From: Nocardioides malaquae
Lineage (GTDB): Bacteria > Actinomycetota > Actinomycetes > Propionibacteriales > Nocardioidaceae
Assembly: GCF_015070385.1 (NCBI RefSeq)
Contig: NZ_JADCSA010000007.1
Location: 1-64,000 of the forward strand
Direction: 5' to 3'
DNA length: 64,000 nt
Shown here: positions 32,792-41,844 of the stretch, piece after piece
Position numbering within the stretch: position 1 is the first letter of the stretch
Layout of the letters: each line of letters starts with the position of its first letter
Notes under the pieces: model-generated
What the model saw: only the letters and a program-made list of their open reading frames with translations
Database searches by the model: none
Told to the model about the DNA's origin: nothing
Made by a program: the position numbers and the translations under genes

Positions 32792-33277
32792 TCAGGAGGC
32801 CAGGACCTCGTCGAGGATGGCCTCGGCCTTGTCCTCGTTGGTCTTCTCGGCCAGGGCCAGCTCCGAGACGAGGATCTGACGCGCCTTGGCCAGCATGCGC
32901 TTCTCGCCGGCCGACAGGCCGCGGTCACGCTCGCGGCGCCAGAGGTCGCGGACGACCTCGGAGACCTTCATGACGTCGCCGCTGTGCAGCTTCTCCAGGT
33001 TGGCCTTGTAGCGACGGGACCAGTTCGTGGGCTCCTCCACCTGCGAGGCGCGCAGGATGTCGAAGACCCGGTCGAGACCGGCCTGGTCGACGACGTCGCG
33101 GACGCCCACCAGGTCGAGGTTGTTGGACGGGACGCGGACCACGAGGTCCTGCTGGGCGATGATCCTGAGGACCAGGTACTGCCGGTCTTCCCCCTTGATC
33201 GTCCGCACCTCGATGTCCTCGATGACTGCAGCCCCGTGATTCGGGTAGACGACCGTTTCGCCGACGGTGTATGTCAT
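32792..33277 (-). CDS. carD: CarD family RNA polymerase-binding transcription regulator
   Basis: This 161-residue essential actinobacterial factor binds the RNA polymerase beta subunit through its N-terminal Tudor-like domain and stabilises the open promoter complex with its helical C-terminal domain. Visible are [40 protein letters not shown] (RNAP-interacting region), [20 protein letters not shown] with the wedge tryptophan, and [23 protein letters not shown] 33277 matches the family start, and AAAGGGG precedes it by about eight bases. TACACT (minus strand, 33309-33304) is the likely -10. Confidence 0.96.
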   Translation of the reverse strand: MTYTVGETVVYPNHGAAVIEDIEVRTIKGEDRQYLVLRIIAQQDLVVRVPSNNLDLVGVRDVVDQAGLDRVFDILRASQVEEPTNWSRRYKANLEKLHSGDVMKVSEVVRDLWRRERDRGLSAGEKRMLAKARQILVSELALAEKTNEDKAEAILDEVLAS

Positions 33278-33600
33278 GTGTTCAGTTCCCCTTTCCGGGC
33301 CGAAGTGTATCACGTCACACCGGCGGCCGGAAGAGCGTTTCCGCAGGTCAGGGGCCACTTTGGGGTCGACGGCAACCGTCGCTCGCCCTTGACAGAGGCG
33401 TTCGTCGTGTGCCTCGGCCACGGGTGGGTGGCCCCCCGGTGGAGTGCACGAGCACATGACGCAGAGGGGTTCTACCCGCCTGCCGCGAGGCCCAAACACC
33501 ACGGGGCACGATGCTGCCGGTCCGGCGCCGACCTCCCTGCCACCGGCCACGTCGTGGCCCAGCGCGCCGCCCGGTCCTCGCGACCGCTACCCTGTCAGGC
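33278..33600. other. Intergenic region between divergent carD and lpqE-like genes
   Basis: This 323-base gap holds the carD leader (ribosome binding site AAAGGGG, -10 TACACT at 33309-33304 on the minus strand) and, at its other end, the lpqE-like -10 TACCCT (33588-33593) seven bases before ATG 33601. A TTGACA hexamer at 33388-33393 has no convincing -10 at the right distance. No coding signal was found in the middle. Confidence 0.5.
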
Positions 33601-34128
33601 ATGCAGAAGCCTTGCCGCCGCACGACTGCGCTCGCGTCCCTCGCACTCGTCCTCGCGCCCGTGTTGAGTTCCTGTGGGTTCGACTACGCCACCGACCGTG
33701 ACTACACGCCGGGCGTGGGCGCCAACGACCGCTCCAACACCGTGGCGGTGCTGGCCGGCGTGGTCGTCTCCGACGGCGAGGGTGGCGGCGTCGTGGTCGC
33801 CAGCCTGTCGAACAAGTCGGTCGACGAGACCGTGACGCTCACCGGCCTCAGCGGCCAGGGCCTCACCGTCGGCGAGGTGGCCGAGGTCGAGCTCGCGCCC
33901 CAGGGCTTCGAGAACCTCGCGACCTCCGACTCCCCGATCTCCGTCTCGGGTGACTTCGAGGCCGGCAACTTCGTGCCCGTCACCTTCATGTTCGACAACG
34001 GCGAGCAGGCCGAGATGAAGCTGCCCGTCGTCCGCAACTGCGGCCCCTACGCGGAGGTCGCCGGCGTGCCCGCAGGCTCCGAGCGCTGCGAGAGCGGCAA
34101 CGACCTCGAGCAGGAGAGCGGCCACTGA
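33601..34128 (+). CDS. LpqE-like lipoprotein
   Basis: This 175-residue exported lipoprotein has a signal peptide with the lipobox LSSC ([20 protein letters not shown]...), then [20 protein letters not shown] and a beta-rich domain: [36 protein letters not shown] and a C-terminal pair of cysteines ([18 protein letters not shown]). The divergent carD neighbour matches the mycobacterial pair Rv3583c (carD)/Rv3584 (lpqE), and that context gives the name. The fold resembles periplasmic copper-chaperone-like proteins, but no methionine/histidine copper site is obvious. The stop overlaps the gpmA start (TGATG). Confidence 0.8.
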   Translation: MQKPCRRTTALASLALVLAPVLSSCGFDYATDRDYTPGVGANDRSNTVAVLAGVVVSDGEGGGVVVASLSNKSVDETVTLTGLSGQGLTVGEVAEVELAPQGFENLATSDSPISVSGDFEAGNFVPVTFMFDNGEQAEMKLPVVRNCGPYAEVAGVPAGSERCESGNDLEQESGH

Positions 34129-34871
34129 TGAGCTACACCCTGGTCCTGCTCCGCCACGGCGAGAGCGAGTGGAACGCCAAGAACCTCTTCACCGGCTGGG
34201 TCGACGTGGCCCTCACCGAGAAGGGCCGCGCCGAGGCAGTCCGCGGCGGTGAGCTGATGAAGGAGGCCGGCGTCCTGCCCGACGTCGTGCACACCTCCCT
34301 GCAGCGCCGCGCGATCAACACCGCCGCCCTCTCCCTCGACGCCTGCGACCGGCACTGGATCCCGGTGAAGCGCGACTGGCGCCTCAACGAGCGCCACTAC
34401 GGCGCCCTCCAGGGCAAGGACAAGAAGCAGACCCTCGAGCAGTACGGCGAGGAGCAGTTCATGACGTGGCGTCGTTCCTTCGACGTCCCGCCGCCGCCCC
34501 TCGACGACGCCGACGAGTTCTCCCAGGTCGGCGACCCCCGCTACGCGGGCCTCGGCGACGAGCTGCCGCGCACGGAGTGCCTCAAGGACGTCATCGCCCG
34601 CCTGATGCCCTACTTCGAGACCGAGATCACCGGTGACCTCGAGGACGGGCTGACCGTCCTGGTCGCCGCCCACGGCAACTCGCTGCGCGCGATCGTGAAG
34701 GTGCTCGACGACATCAGCGACGAGGACATCGCCGGCCTCAACATCCCCACCGGGATGCCGCTGGTCTACCGCCTCGACGAGAACTTCAAGCCGCTGGTCC
34801 GCGGCGGCGAGTACCTCGACCCCGAGGCCGCCGCGGCCGCGGCGGCAGCCGTCGCCAACCAGGGTCGCTGA
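34128..34871 (+). CDS. gpmA: 2,3-bisphosphoglycerate-dependent phosphoglycerate mutase GpmA
   Basis: This 247-residue glycolytic enzyme interconverts 3- and 2-phosphoglycerate. The histidine phosphatase signature is [20 protein letters not shown] with the phosphorylated H10, followed by [40 protein letters not shown] and [20 protein letters not shown]. The C-terminus is alanine-rich ([17 protein letters not shown]). It shares one base with the lpqE-like stop codon, so translation is probably coupled. It ends at a 38-bp perfect palindrome before the convergent phoU. Confidence 0.96.
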   Translation: MSYTLVLLRHGESEWNAKNLFTGWVDVALTEKGRAEAVRGGELMKEAGVLPDVVHTSLQRRAINTAALSLDACDRHWIPVKRDWRLNERHYGALQGKDKKQTLEQYGEEQFMTWRRSFDVPPPPLDDADEFSQVGDPRYAGLGDELPRTECLKDVIARLMPYFETEITGDLEDGLTVLVAAHGNSLRAIVKVLDDISDEDIAGLNIPTGMPLVYRLDENFKPLVRGGEYLDPEAAAAAAAAVANQGR

Positions 34872-34901
34872 GCTCCGCGCCGCGAGGCGCACCCGGACAC
34901 A

Positions 34902-34939
34902 CGACGAGGGCCGTACGCACGTGCGTACGGCCCTCGTCG
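34902..34939. terminator. 38-bp perfect palindrome between convergent gpmA and phoU
   Basis: CGACGAGGGCCGTACGCAC is followed directly by its exact reverse complement, with no loop. Both convergent genes end beside it. A bidirectional terminator or RNA-end stabiliser is likely, although no U-tract follows. Confidence 0.7.
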
Positions 34940-34960
34940 CGTCTGCGCCGGCGTCTGTGG

Positions 34961-35611
34961 TCAGGAGATGACCGCGGGCTCGCCGGTGACCACGAAGACG
35001 ATCCGGTTGGCCACCGACAGCGCGTGGTCGGCGATCCGCTCGTAGTAACGACCCAGCAGCGCCACGTCGACGGCCGCCTCGACGCCGTGGGTCCAGTCCT
35101 CGGCGAACATCGTCGTGAAGAGGGAGCGCCGCAGCCGGTCCATCTCCATCTCGCGCGGGTGCAGGTCGTCGATGCCGGAGACGTCCCGCTCGGCGATGAT
35201 CGTGACGACGTCGGTGACCATCTCCTCGGCGATCCGCGCCATCCGCGACAGCGTCGGGCGCAGGTCCTCGGGCACCGCCACCTCCGGCACCCGCAGCCGC
35301 GCGATCTTGGCGACGTGCACCGACAGGTCGCCCATCCGCTCCAGCTCACCCACCATCCGCAGGGCGGCGACGACCATCCGCAGGTCGCCCGCGACCGGGG
35401 CCTGCAGGGAGAGCAGGTGGAAGGACTTCTCCTCCACCCGCTCGCGCGCCAGGTCGATCTCGTCGTCGGCCGAGATCACCCGCTCCGCCAGGGTGGCGTC
35501 GGCGGTCAGCAGGGCGCTGGTGGCGCGCTCGACCGAGATGGTCACGAGCTCGCAGATGGCGGACAGGTCGGTGTAGACGGAGTCGAGCTCGTCATGGAAG
35601 GCCTCACGCAT
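34961..35611 (-). CDS. phoU: Phosphate signalling complex protein PhoU
   Basis: This 216-residue protein has two similar three-helix domains, each with the PhoU metal-binding-type segment: VISADDEIDLARERVEEKSF in the first and VEAAVDVALLGRYYERIADH in the second. Arginine- and glutamate-rich stretches such as ALRMVGELERMGDLSVHVAK are diagnostic. PhoU connects the Pst phosphate importer to the PhoR kinase and damps signalling. It is divergent from phoR. TACGGT seven bases before the ATG and a PHO box further upstream suggest phosphate-dependent control. Confidence 0.94.
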   Translation of the reverse strand: MREAFHDELDSVYTDLSAICELVTISVERATSALLTADATLAERVISADDEIDLARERVEEKSFHLLSLQAPVAGDLRMVVAALRMVGELERMGDLSVHVAKIARLRVPEVAVPEDLRPTLSRMARIAEEMVTDVVTIIAERDVSGIDDLHPREMEMDRLRRSLFTTMFAEDWTHGVEAAVDVALLGRYYERIADHALSVANRIVFVVTGEPAVIS

Positions 35612-35618
35612 GGAGCCG

Positions 35619-35624
35619 ACCGTA
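35619..35624 (-). promoter_or_regulatory. -10 element of leaderless phoU promoter
   Basis: On the minus strand, TACGGT is followed by seven bases and then ATG 35611. The PHO box begins about 27 bases further upstream, next to the expected -35 position. Confidence 0.55.
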
Positions 35625-35650
35625 GGGGGCGCGGGTGACCAGCGGACGAC

Positions 35651-35672
35651 ACCCGGTGAACACCGGATGAAC
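35651..35672 (-). promoter_or_regulatory. PHO box, two direct-repeat units for PhoP
   Basis: Read on the minus strand, two adjacent 11-base units GTTCATCCGGT and GTTCACCGGGT match the streptomycete PhoP direct-repeat unit (G-T/G-TCAYYYR-type). They lie just upstream of the expected phoU -35 and about 50 bases upstream of the phoR -10, suited to activating phoU and possibly autoregulating phoR-phoP. Confidence 0.75.
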
Positions 35673-35720
35673 AGCGCCTGACCGGCGTCTCCCCGCGGAC
35701 GGACACGAGCCGGACGGCCG

Positions 35721-35726
35721 TACGAT
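35721..35726 (+). promoter_or_regulatory. -10 element of leaderless phoR promoter
   Basis: TACGAT lies seven bases before GTG 35734, with no ribosome binding site between. Confidence 0.55.
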
Positions 35727-35733
35727 CACGCTT

Positions 35734-36930
35734 GTGGACCCCACCCTGCAAGCCGCCCTCGCCGCCCTGGTCGGCGTCGTCGTCGGCGCCGTCGGCGTGC
35801 TGGGGTGGCACGTGAGCGACCGGTTGCAGCACCGGCCCGCCCCGCAACCGGCCCCGCTGCTGCCCGCCGGCGTGGCGACGGTGCTCTCCACGTTGCGCAG
35901 CTCGGGCGTGGTGGTCGACGAGCACGACACGGTGCTGAAGGCCTCCGCCCCGGCCTACGCCCTGGGCCTGGTGCGCGGCGACCGGCTGCTGATCCCCGAG
36001 CTCGCCGAGCTGGTGCGCCAGGTGCGCCGCGACGGACAGATCCGCGAGCGCGAGATGACCCTCGAGCGAGACCTGGCGCCACCCCTCACGGTCAACGCGC
36101 GCGTGGCTCCCCTGGGGTCGCGCCTGGTGCTGGCGATGCTGGAGGACCGCACCCGCGAACGACGCGTCGAGGAGGTGCGGCGCGACTTCGTCGCCAACGT
36201 GAGCCACGAGCTGAAGACACCCGTGGGCGCCATCAAGATCCTCGCCGAGGCCGTGGAGGACGCGGCCGAGGACCCCGAGGCGGTGCGACGGTTCGCCAGC
36301 CGCATGCGGGTGGAGTCCGACCGACTCACCGAGCTGGTGCACCAGGTCATCGAGCTCTCCCGGCTGCAGGCCACCGACCCCGGCGACCTGCAGGGCGTCG
36401 TGCCGCTCGACCAGGTGGTCGCCGAGGCCGTCGACACCTCCGCCCTGGACGCGGCCTCGCGCGACGTCACCCTGGTGGTGCGCGGCGAGACCGGTCTGGC
36501 CGTGCGGGGCGTGCCCCACCTGGTCTCGGCGGCGGTCAGCAACCTCGTGGCCAACGCCGTCGCCTACTCCGGCGACCACACCTGCGTGGTGGTGGAGACC
36601 CGGGCCGACGAACGAGTCGTCGAGATCTCGGTCATTGACCAGGGGATCGGCATCGCGCCCGCCGAGATCGAGCGCATCTTCGAGAGGTTCTACCGCGTCG
36701 ACCCGGCCCGGCACCGCTCCACCGGCGGCACCGGACTGGGGCTCTCCATCGTGAAGCACGTGGCCGCCACCCACGGCGGCGACGTCAAGGTCTGGTCGGT
36801 GGAGGGTCAGGGGTCCACGTTCACCCTCGTGCTCCCGCGCCACCTCGCCACCGACACCGGGACTCCCGGCACCGAAGCAGCAGCACCCGCCTCCCCCACC
36901 ACCGGGGACCTGCAGGAAGGCACGATCTGA
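35734..36930 (+). CDS. phoR: Sensor histidine kinase PhoR/SenX3
   Basis: This 398-residue kinase has one N-terminal membrane segment (ALAALVGVVVGAVGVLGWHV), a PAS-like region (about 40-135), the HisKA box with the phospho-accepting histidine near 158 in FVANVSHELKTPVGAIKILA, and an HATPase domain with N box (SNLVANAVAYSG), G1 (VIDQGIGIAP), F box (ERFYRVDPARH) and G2 (GGTGLGLSIVKH). The phoU-phoR-phoP order and the adjacent gpmA match both the streptomycete phoR and mycobacterial senX3 loci. It overlaps phoP by one base. Confidence 0.93.
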   Translation: MDPTLQAALAALVGVVVGAVGVLGWHVSDRLQHRPAPQPAPLLPAGVATVLSTLRSSGVVVDEHDTVLKASAPAYALGLVRGDRLLIPELAELVRQVRRDGQIREREMTLERDLAPPLTVNARVAPLGSRLVLAMLEDRTRERRVEEVRRDFVANVSHELKTPVGAIKILAEAVEDAAEDPEAVRRFASRMRVESDRLTELVHQVIELSRLQATDPGDLQGVVPLDQVVAEAVDTSALDAASRDVTLVVRGETGLAVRGVPHLVSAAVSNLVANAVAYSGDHTCVVVETRADERVVEISVIDQGIGIAPAEIERIFERFYRVDPARHRSTGGTGLGLSIVKHVAATHGGDVKVWSVEGQGSTFTLVLPRHLATDTGTPGTEAAAPASPTTGDLQEGTI

Positions 36931-37607
36931 TGACCCGCGTACTCGTCGTGGAGGACGAAGAGAGCTACAGCGACGCCCTCGCCTACATGCTCCGCAAGGA
37001 GGGCTACGAGGTGGCGATCGCCGCCACCGGCACCGAGGCCCTGGCGGAGTTCGACCGCAACGGCGCCGACATCGTGCTGCTCGACCTGATGCTTCCCGGG
37101 GTGCCCGGCACGGAGGTCTGCCGACAGATCCGCGCCACCTCGTCGGTGCCGGTGATCATGGTCAGCGCCAAGGACGACGAGGTCGACAAGGTCGTCGGGC
37201 TCGAGCTCGGCGCCGACGACTACGTCACCAAGCCCTACTCCCCGCGCGAGCTCGTGGCCCGGATCAGGGCCGTCCTGCGCCGCGGCGCAGAGCCCGAGCT
37301 GCTGCCCGACACCCTCGAGGCCGGCCCGGTGCGCATGGACGTGGAGCGCCACGTCGTCACGGTCGACGGCGAGACGGTGAAGCTCCCGCTCAAGGAGTTC
37401 GAGCTGCTGGAGATGTTCCTGCGCAACCCGGGGCGGGTGCTCACCCGCGGCCAGCTGATCGACCGCGTGTGGGGCTCGGACTACGTCGGCGACACCAAGA
37501 CCCTGGACGTGCACGTGAAGCGGCTGCGCACGAAGCTGGAGCCCGATCCCGGCCAGCCGCGTTACCTCGTCACCGTGCGCGGACTCGGCTACAAGCTCGA
37601 CCTCTGA
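36930..37607 (+). CDS. phoP: Response regulator PhoP/RegX3 (OmpR family)
   Basis: This 225-residue regulator has a receiver domain with acidic pocket VVEDEES, phosphorylated D52 in IVLLDLMLPG and K102 in YVTKPYSPRELV. Its winged-helix DNA-binding domain is about 130-225 (LPLKEFELLEMFLRNPGRVL, VHVKRLRTKLEPDPGQPRYL, VRGLGYKL). Its cognate kinase is encoded just upstream with a one-base overlap. The PHO box upstream of the operon is its expected binding site, so the system may regulate itself. Confidence 0.94.
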   Translation: MTRVLVVEDEESYSDALAYMLRKEGYEVAIAATGTEALAEFDRNGADIVLLDLMLPGVPGTEVCRQIRATSSVPVIMVSAKDDEVDKVVGLELGADDYVTKPYSPRELVARIRAVLRRGAEPELLPDTLEAGPVRMDVERHVVTVDGETVKLPLKEFELLEMFLRNPGRVLTRGQLIDRVWGSDYVGDTKTLDVHVKRLRTKLEPDPGQPRYLVTVRGLGYKLDL

Positions 37608-37620
37608 GGGTCACCCTCGC

Positions 37621-38181
37621 TCAGGAGCCGGCGGGCTGCTCCCCGGCCTCGAGCCACCCACGGAAGGCCTCCAGGTTGGCCGTGGGCTGGTTGTTGGCCC
37701 TGCGCCACTCCCACTCCCTGCGGATCGAGGTGGCGAACCCGAGCTCGAGCAGCGTGTTGAACGACTCGTCGGCGTAGGTCAGCACCGAGCCCAGCAGGGC
37801 GTCGAGGTCCTCCGGGGTCACCGACGACAACGGCAGCCGCGCGTCGAGGTAGATGTCGCCGGCCGCGTCGACCGCGAAGGCGACGGCGTACATGCGCAGG
37901 TTGCGCTCCAGCATCCAGCGGTGCACACCGGCGTGGTTCTCGTCGGGGTTGCGGCACACGAAGGCGTGCACGCCGAGTGCGTGCGGCCCGACGTCGAGCC
38001 GCACCGGGGTCTGCAGCTTGCGCTCGCCGGGCAGGCTGAACGAGAAGACCCCCGGGGTCTCCTCCTCGAAGTCGATCTCCGCCTGCCGCAAGTGGTCGCG
38101 GACCACCTGTGCCACGGCCTCGTCGACGCGGGCCTGCGGGGCGTCGCCCGCCCAGGCCCCGGTTCCGTCCTGCTCGCTCAC
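37621..38181 (-). CDS. YbjN domain-containing protein
   Basis: This 186-residue soluble protein has a YbjN fold: [60 protein letters not shown] and a helical C-terminus ([20 protein letters not shown]). YbjN proteins resemble type III secretion chaperones structurally and have no settled role. The GTG start overlaps the mshA stop by four bases (GTGA), so it is co-expressed with mshA; mycobacteria keep the same pair (Rv0486-Rv0487). It is convergent with phoP. Confidence 0.87.
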   Translation of the reverse strand: MSEQDGTGAWAGDAPQARVDEAVAQVVRDHLRQAEIDFEEETPGVFSFSLPGERKLQTPVRLDVGPHALGVHAFVCRNPDENHAGVHRWMLERNLRMYAVAFAVDAAGDIYLDARLPLSSVTPEDLDALLGSVLTYADESFNTLLELGFATSIRREWEWRRANNQPTANLEAFRGWLEAGEQPAGS

Positions 38182-39467
38182 ATCGCCACCTTCCTCGTGA
38201 CCGCCCCGGGCAGCGGCGTGTCGGCGCCACCCATCAGCGCCCGCGCCTGCTCGTACGACTTCAGCGTGAGGTCGGCGGTGCGCTCCCACGCGAAGCCCGA
38301 CGCCTGCTCCACCGCCCCGGAGGCCAGCCGCTGCTGCAGCACGTCGTCGGTGACGACGCGCCTCAGCGCGTGGGCCCAGTCCGCCGGCTCGTGGGAGTCG
38401 ACGAGCAGGCCGCTCACCTCGTCGCGCACGACCGTGGTGAGGCCCCCGACCGCGGCCGCAACGACTGGGGTGCCGCAGGCCTGGGCCTCGGCCGCGACCA
38501 GGCCGAACGACTCGTTGTAGGACGGCACCGCCACCGCGGTGGCTGCCGAGTACCACCGGGCGAGCTCACCCTGGTCGACCGGCGGCACGAAGCGCACCAC
38601 GTCGTCGATGCCGAGCTCGGAGGCGAGCACCGCCAACGACTCGGGGTGCTCCAGGCCCGACCCGGAGGGCCCGCCGACCACGGGCACGACGAGGCGCGAG
38701 CGCAGCGTGGGGTCCTGCTCCAGCAGCACGGCCACGGCGCGCAGCAGCACGTCGGGGGCCTTCAACGGCTGGATGCGTCCGGCGAAGAGCAGCACCGAGG
38801 CGTCCTCGGGCAGTCCCAGCTCGCGCCGCACCCGGCTGCGGTCACGGCGGGGCGTGAAGACGCGCAGGTCGACCCCGGGCGGCACCACGTCGACGCGGGT
38901 GGGGTCGGCACCGTAGAGGCGCACCAGCTGGTCGGCCTCGAGCTCGGTGTTGGCGATCAGCATGTCAGCGGCCGCGACCACCTGCTCCTCCCCGATCACC
39001 CGGGAGAGCGGCTCGGGGGTGTCGCCGACCGCGAGCGCGGCGTTCTTGACCTTCGCCATCGTGTGCATGCTGTGCACCAGCGGCACGTTCCACCGGTCGC
39101 GGGCCAGGGCGCCGACCTGCCCGGAGAGCCAGTAGTGCGAGTGCACGACGTCGTAGTGACCCACCGGGTGCACCACCTCGGCCCGCAGCACCTCGCGGGC
39201 GAAGGTGCACAGCTGGCTGGGCAGCTCGTTCTTGTCGAGCCCCTCGTACGGCCCGGCGGCCACGTGGCGCACCTGGATGCCGTCGGCGACCCGGACCACC
39301 GCGGGCAGCCGCGAGGAGGTGGCGCGGGTGAAGATGTCGACCTCCACGCCACGGCGCGCCAACCGGCGCGCGAGCTCGATCACGTAGACGTTCATGCCAC
39401 CGGCGTCACCGGTGCCGGGCTGGTCCAGCGGCGACGTGTGCAGGCTGATCATCGCCACACGGTCCAC
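38178..39467 (-). CDS. mshA: D-inositol-3-phosphate glycosyltransferase MshA
   Basis: This 429-residue GT4-family enzyme starts mycothiol synthesis by joining UDP-GlcNAc to 1L-myo-inositol-1-phosphate. The N-terminal domain begins [20 protein letters not shown] with [20 protein letters not shown], the inositol-phosphate binding side. The C-terminal Rossmann domain has [33 protein letters not shown] and the donor-binding [20 protein letters not shown] with [14 protein letters not shown] 39467 is chosen because GGAAGG lies about eight bases upstream. The gene is clustered with the ybjN-like gene. Confidence 0.95.
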   Translation of the reverse strand: MDRVAMISLHTSPLDQPGTGDAGGMNVYVIELARRLARRGVEVDIFTRATSSRLPAVVRVADGIQVRHVAAGPYEGLDKNELPSQLCTFAREVLRAEVVHPVGHYDVVHSHYWLSGQVGALARDRWNVPLVHSMHTMAKVKNAALAVGDTPEPLSRVIGEEQVVAAADMLIANTELEADQLVRLYGADPTRVDVVPPGVDLRVFTPRRDRSRVRRELGLPEDASVLLFAGRIQPLKAPDVLLRAVAVLLEQDPTLRSRLVVPVVGGPSGSGLEHPESLAVLASELGIDDVVRFVPPVDQGELARWYSAATAVAVPSYNESFGLVAAEAQACGTPVVAAAVGGLTTVVRDEVSGLLVDSHEPADWAHALRRVVTDDVLQQRLASGAVEQASGFAWERTADLTLKSYEQARALMGGADTPLPGAVTRKVAM

Positions 39468-39610
39468 GCCACGTCCTTCCGTCAGGGATACGGCACCGTC
39501 GCGGTCACGTCGGTGGGGCGACCCGTGGTGCGTCTGCCCGGTCTCCGGAGGGCTCAACCCGTCCCGGCCGCCAATTCTTCCCCGGCACCCAAGGAGCAGA
39601 CTCGGCGGCC

Positions 39611-39985
39611 TCAGCGGCGGGCAGCGACGCCCTCGGTCTCGTCGGCCGCGCCGTAGCGGTCACGGACCAGCGTGACAGCCCCGACCAGCAGGCACACCAC
39701 GCCCAGCAGCGCGTGCAGGATGAAGGCCCCGCGCACCTCGCCGCGGACGACCTCGTAGACGGCCCAGAAGAGCGCCGGGGCCGCCACCGCGACCACTGCG
39801 TCGAGCCACAGCGCCGTGCCCTTGACGAGGGTCAGACCCACGCAGGCCAGGCCGAGCAGCACGAGCACCAGGCCGACCCAGCGCAGCGCCTCGGCGGCGC
39901 CCTCTCCCGGGGCCACGGCCCAGCGGGCGATCCACACCACTCCGCCGCAGGCGCCGAGCAGCCCACCGATCTGTCGCACGGTCAT
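39611..39985 (-). CDS. Small four-helix membrane protein of unknown function
   Basis: This 124-residue protein has four hydrophobic segments: [56 protein letters not shown] and [20 protein letters not shown]. Short charged loops and a polar C-terminus ([17 protein letters not shown]) complete it. No family was recognised. It stands alone between mshA and the RNase H gene; the 143-base gap before mshA shows no clear signal. Confidence 0.65.
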   Translation of the reverse strand: MTVRQIGGLLGACGGVVWIARWAVAPGEGAAEALRWVGLVLVLLGLACVGLTLVKGTALWLDAVVAVAAPALFWAVYEVVRGEVRGAFILHALLGVVCLLVGAVTLVRDRYGAADETEGVAARR

Positions 39986-40024
39986 GGTTCTCCCCTCCCG
40001 GTCCCGGACGTGCAGGGGGCCACT

Positions 40025-40942
40025 CTAGTCAGACGTCCGGGAGACGTGGTGGAACCGTTGCAGCCACCGACTGCCCTCACGGACCCACCACGTGGCGTGC
40101 AGCGCGCTGCCCAGGCGGTCGCGGCCACGCCACACCAGCAGCACGGTGCCGTCGGCCACCACGGTGCTCTCCACCGCCTCGATCTCCACGTCGCCGGCCG
40201 GCCCAGCGCGGTCGAGCCACTCCTCGCGGCGCCACAGCCGGCCCCGGTCGGCCAGCAACGTCCACCCGGGGTGCAGCAGGGCCTCCAGCGCCGCGCGGTC
40301 GCTGCGTACGTCGTCGGAGAGCAGGGCGCGCTCCGCGGCCCAGGCGGCCTCCACCGGGTCGAGGGCGGGCTCCTCGTCGAGGCTGGGCTCCGGCTCGGGC
40401 GCCGGCTCGTGGGGAAGGTCGTCGGCAGCCTCGTCGGCAGTGTCGTCGGCAGCGTCGTCGGCACGGTCGGACCCACCGCTCCACCCCGGCCCCGGGTCGG
40501 GCGTACGCCCCTCCTTGAAGGCCAGCGACGCCGCGTTGGCGATGCGGTCGGCCTCCTCGTTGAGGGTGTGGCCGGCATGGCCCTTCACCCAGGTGAAGGA
40601 GACGTTGCCGCGCCGCTCGCGCATCGCGACGTCGAGCGCCTGGACGATCTCGAGGTTGGCGACGGGCTTGCCGTCGGCCTTCTTCCAGCCCTTCTTCTTC
40701 CAGCCGGCCATCCACTTGGTGATCGTGTCGATGGCGTACTTGGAGTCGCAGAGGACCTCGAGGTCCTCCTCCACCTCGGCGGTCTGCTGCAGCAGGTCGA
40801 GCACCGCGGTCAGCTCACCCATGTTGTTGGTGCCGTGGGGCCATCCGCCGGACGCCCAGCAGGACGGGTCGACGTACCACCCCCACCCCGCGGGACCGGG
40901 GTTGCCGAGGGCGGATCCGTCTGCTGCCGCAATGATGGTCAC
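40025..40942 (-). CDS. Ribonuclease HI fused to a C-terminal SnoaL/DUF4440-like domain
   Basis: The first 148 residues are a complete bacterial RNase HI, which removes RNA from RNA-DNA hybrids: AAADGSALGNPGPAGWGWYV (D8), NNMGELTAVLDLLQ (E43), VLCDSKYAIDTITKW (D66) and WVKGHAGHTLNEEADRIANA (H and D132). The basic protrusion KKKGWKKADGKPVAN is present. An acidic alanine-rich linker (about 150-195) then joins a second domain, about 200-305, resembling NTF2-like DUF4440: ERALLSDDVRSDRAALEALL, HPGWTLLADRGRLWRREEWL, VLLVWRGRDRLGS. The start is GTG 40942. The role of the extra domain is unknown. Confidence 0.88.
   Translation of the reverse strand: MTIIAAADGSALGNPGPAGWGWYVDPSCWASGGWPHGTNNMGELTAVLDLLQQTAEVEEDLEVLCDSKYAIDTITKWMAGWKKKGWKKADGKPVANLEIVQALDVAMRERRGNVSFTWVKGHAGHTLNEEADRIANAASLAFKEGRTPDPGPGWSGGSDRADDAADDTADEAADDLPHEPAPEPEPSLDEEPALDPVEAAWAAERALLSDDVRSDRAALEALLHPGWTLLADRGRLWRREEWLDRAGPAGDVEIEAVESTVVADGTVLLVWRGRDRLGSALHATWWVREGSRWLQRFHHVSRTSD
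40416..40465. repeat. 12-base tandem repeats encoding the RNase H linker
   Basis: Four consecutive units close to CTCGTCGGCAGT / GTCGTCGGCAGC encode the DDAADDTADEAA linker. Units of twelve bases keep the frame if their number changes, so linker length may vary between strains. Confidence 0.6.
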
Positions 40943-40982
40943 GGTCGCCGATCCTGCCACCGCCGGTGCGAGGATGAGGCCC

Positions 40983-41792
40983 ATGACCCCGCCTGACGCC
41001 GTCGACGTGTCCCGCTCCGCCGCTGCCGACGCCAGTCCGGACCCGCTCAGGAAGGTCGCGGTCGTGACCGGCGCCGGCAGCGGGATCGGGGCGGCCACCG
41101 CCCGCGCGCTGGCCGGCGACGGCTTCCACGTGGTCTGCGCCGCCCGGCGCCTCGACCGGATCAGCGCCGTCGCCGCCGAGGTCGGCGGCACCGCGGTGGT
41201 CTGCGACGTGACCGACCCCGCCTCCGTCGCCGAGCTCGCGGAGGCCTGCGGACCGGTGGTGCACGTGCTGGTCAACAACGCCGGCGGCGCCTTCGGCAAC
41301 GACCTCGTGGAGGACGCCGACCCCGAGCAGTGGAGGCAGATGTACGACGTCAACGTCGTGGGCCTGCTCCGGGTCACCCAGGCGCTCCTGCCCGCGTTGC
41401 GCGCCAGCGGCGACGCCCTCGTCGTCACCGTCGGCTCCACGGCCGGCCGGGTCGCCTACGAACGTGGGGCGGGCTACGTGGCCGCCAAGCACGCCGCCCG
41501 GGCTGTCACCCAGACCCTGCGCCTGGAGCTGTGCGGCGAGCCCGTGCGGATCTCCGAGGTCGCGCCGGGCATGGTGCACACCCCCGAGTTCTCCTTGGTG
41601 CGGATGGGTGGCGACCGGGCCGCCGCCGACGCGGTCTACGCCGGCGTGCCCGACCCGCTGCGCGCCGAGGACGTCGCCGAGGCGATCCGGTGGATCGCCT
41701 CCCTGCCCAGCCACGTGGACGTCGACGAGCTGGTCGTACGCCCGCGCGCCCAGGCCGCCCAGCACAAGGTGCACCGGGTCACGGAAGGCTGA
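40983..41792 (+). CDS. SDR family oxidoreductase
   Basis: This 269-residue classical short-chain dehydrogenase has a polar N-terminal extension, then KVAVVTGAGSGIGAATARAL (cofactor loop, about 24-43), VLVNNAGGAFGNDLVED, the catalytic serine in VVTVGSTAGRVAYERG, and YVAAKHAARAVTQTLRLEL (Tyr/Lys). APGMVHTPEFSLVRMGG follows. The C-terminal ELVVRPRAQAAQHKVHRV resembles NADP-dependent YdfG-like dehydrogenases acting on hydroxy acids. ATG 40983 is preferred to 40974 because GAGGAT seven bases upstream would make the transcript leaderless. It is divergent from the RNase H gene. Confidence 0.88.
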   Translation: MTPPDAVDVSRSAAADASPDPLRKVAVVTGAGSGIGAATARALAGDGFHVVCAARRLDRISAVAAEVGGTAVVCDVTDPASVAELAEACGPVVHVLVNNAGGAFGNDLVEDADPEQWRQMYDVNVVGLLRVTQALLPALRASGDALVVTVGSTAGRVAYERGAGYVAAKHAARAVTQTLRLELCGEPVRISEVAPGMVHTPEFSLVRMGGDRAAADAVYAGVPDPLRAEDVAEAIRWIASLPSHVDVDELVVRPRAQAAQHKVHRVTEG

Positions 41793-41844
41793 ACGAGCGG
41801 GGGTTGCACTTCCCTTCTGCGGGATCAATGCCAGACTGTCGCTC

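Noticed and set aside
33388-33393. TTGACA as a -35 element for a gene between carD and lpqE
   Set aside because: No -10 lies 16-19 bases downstream and no open frame with coding character follows.
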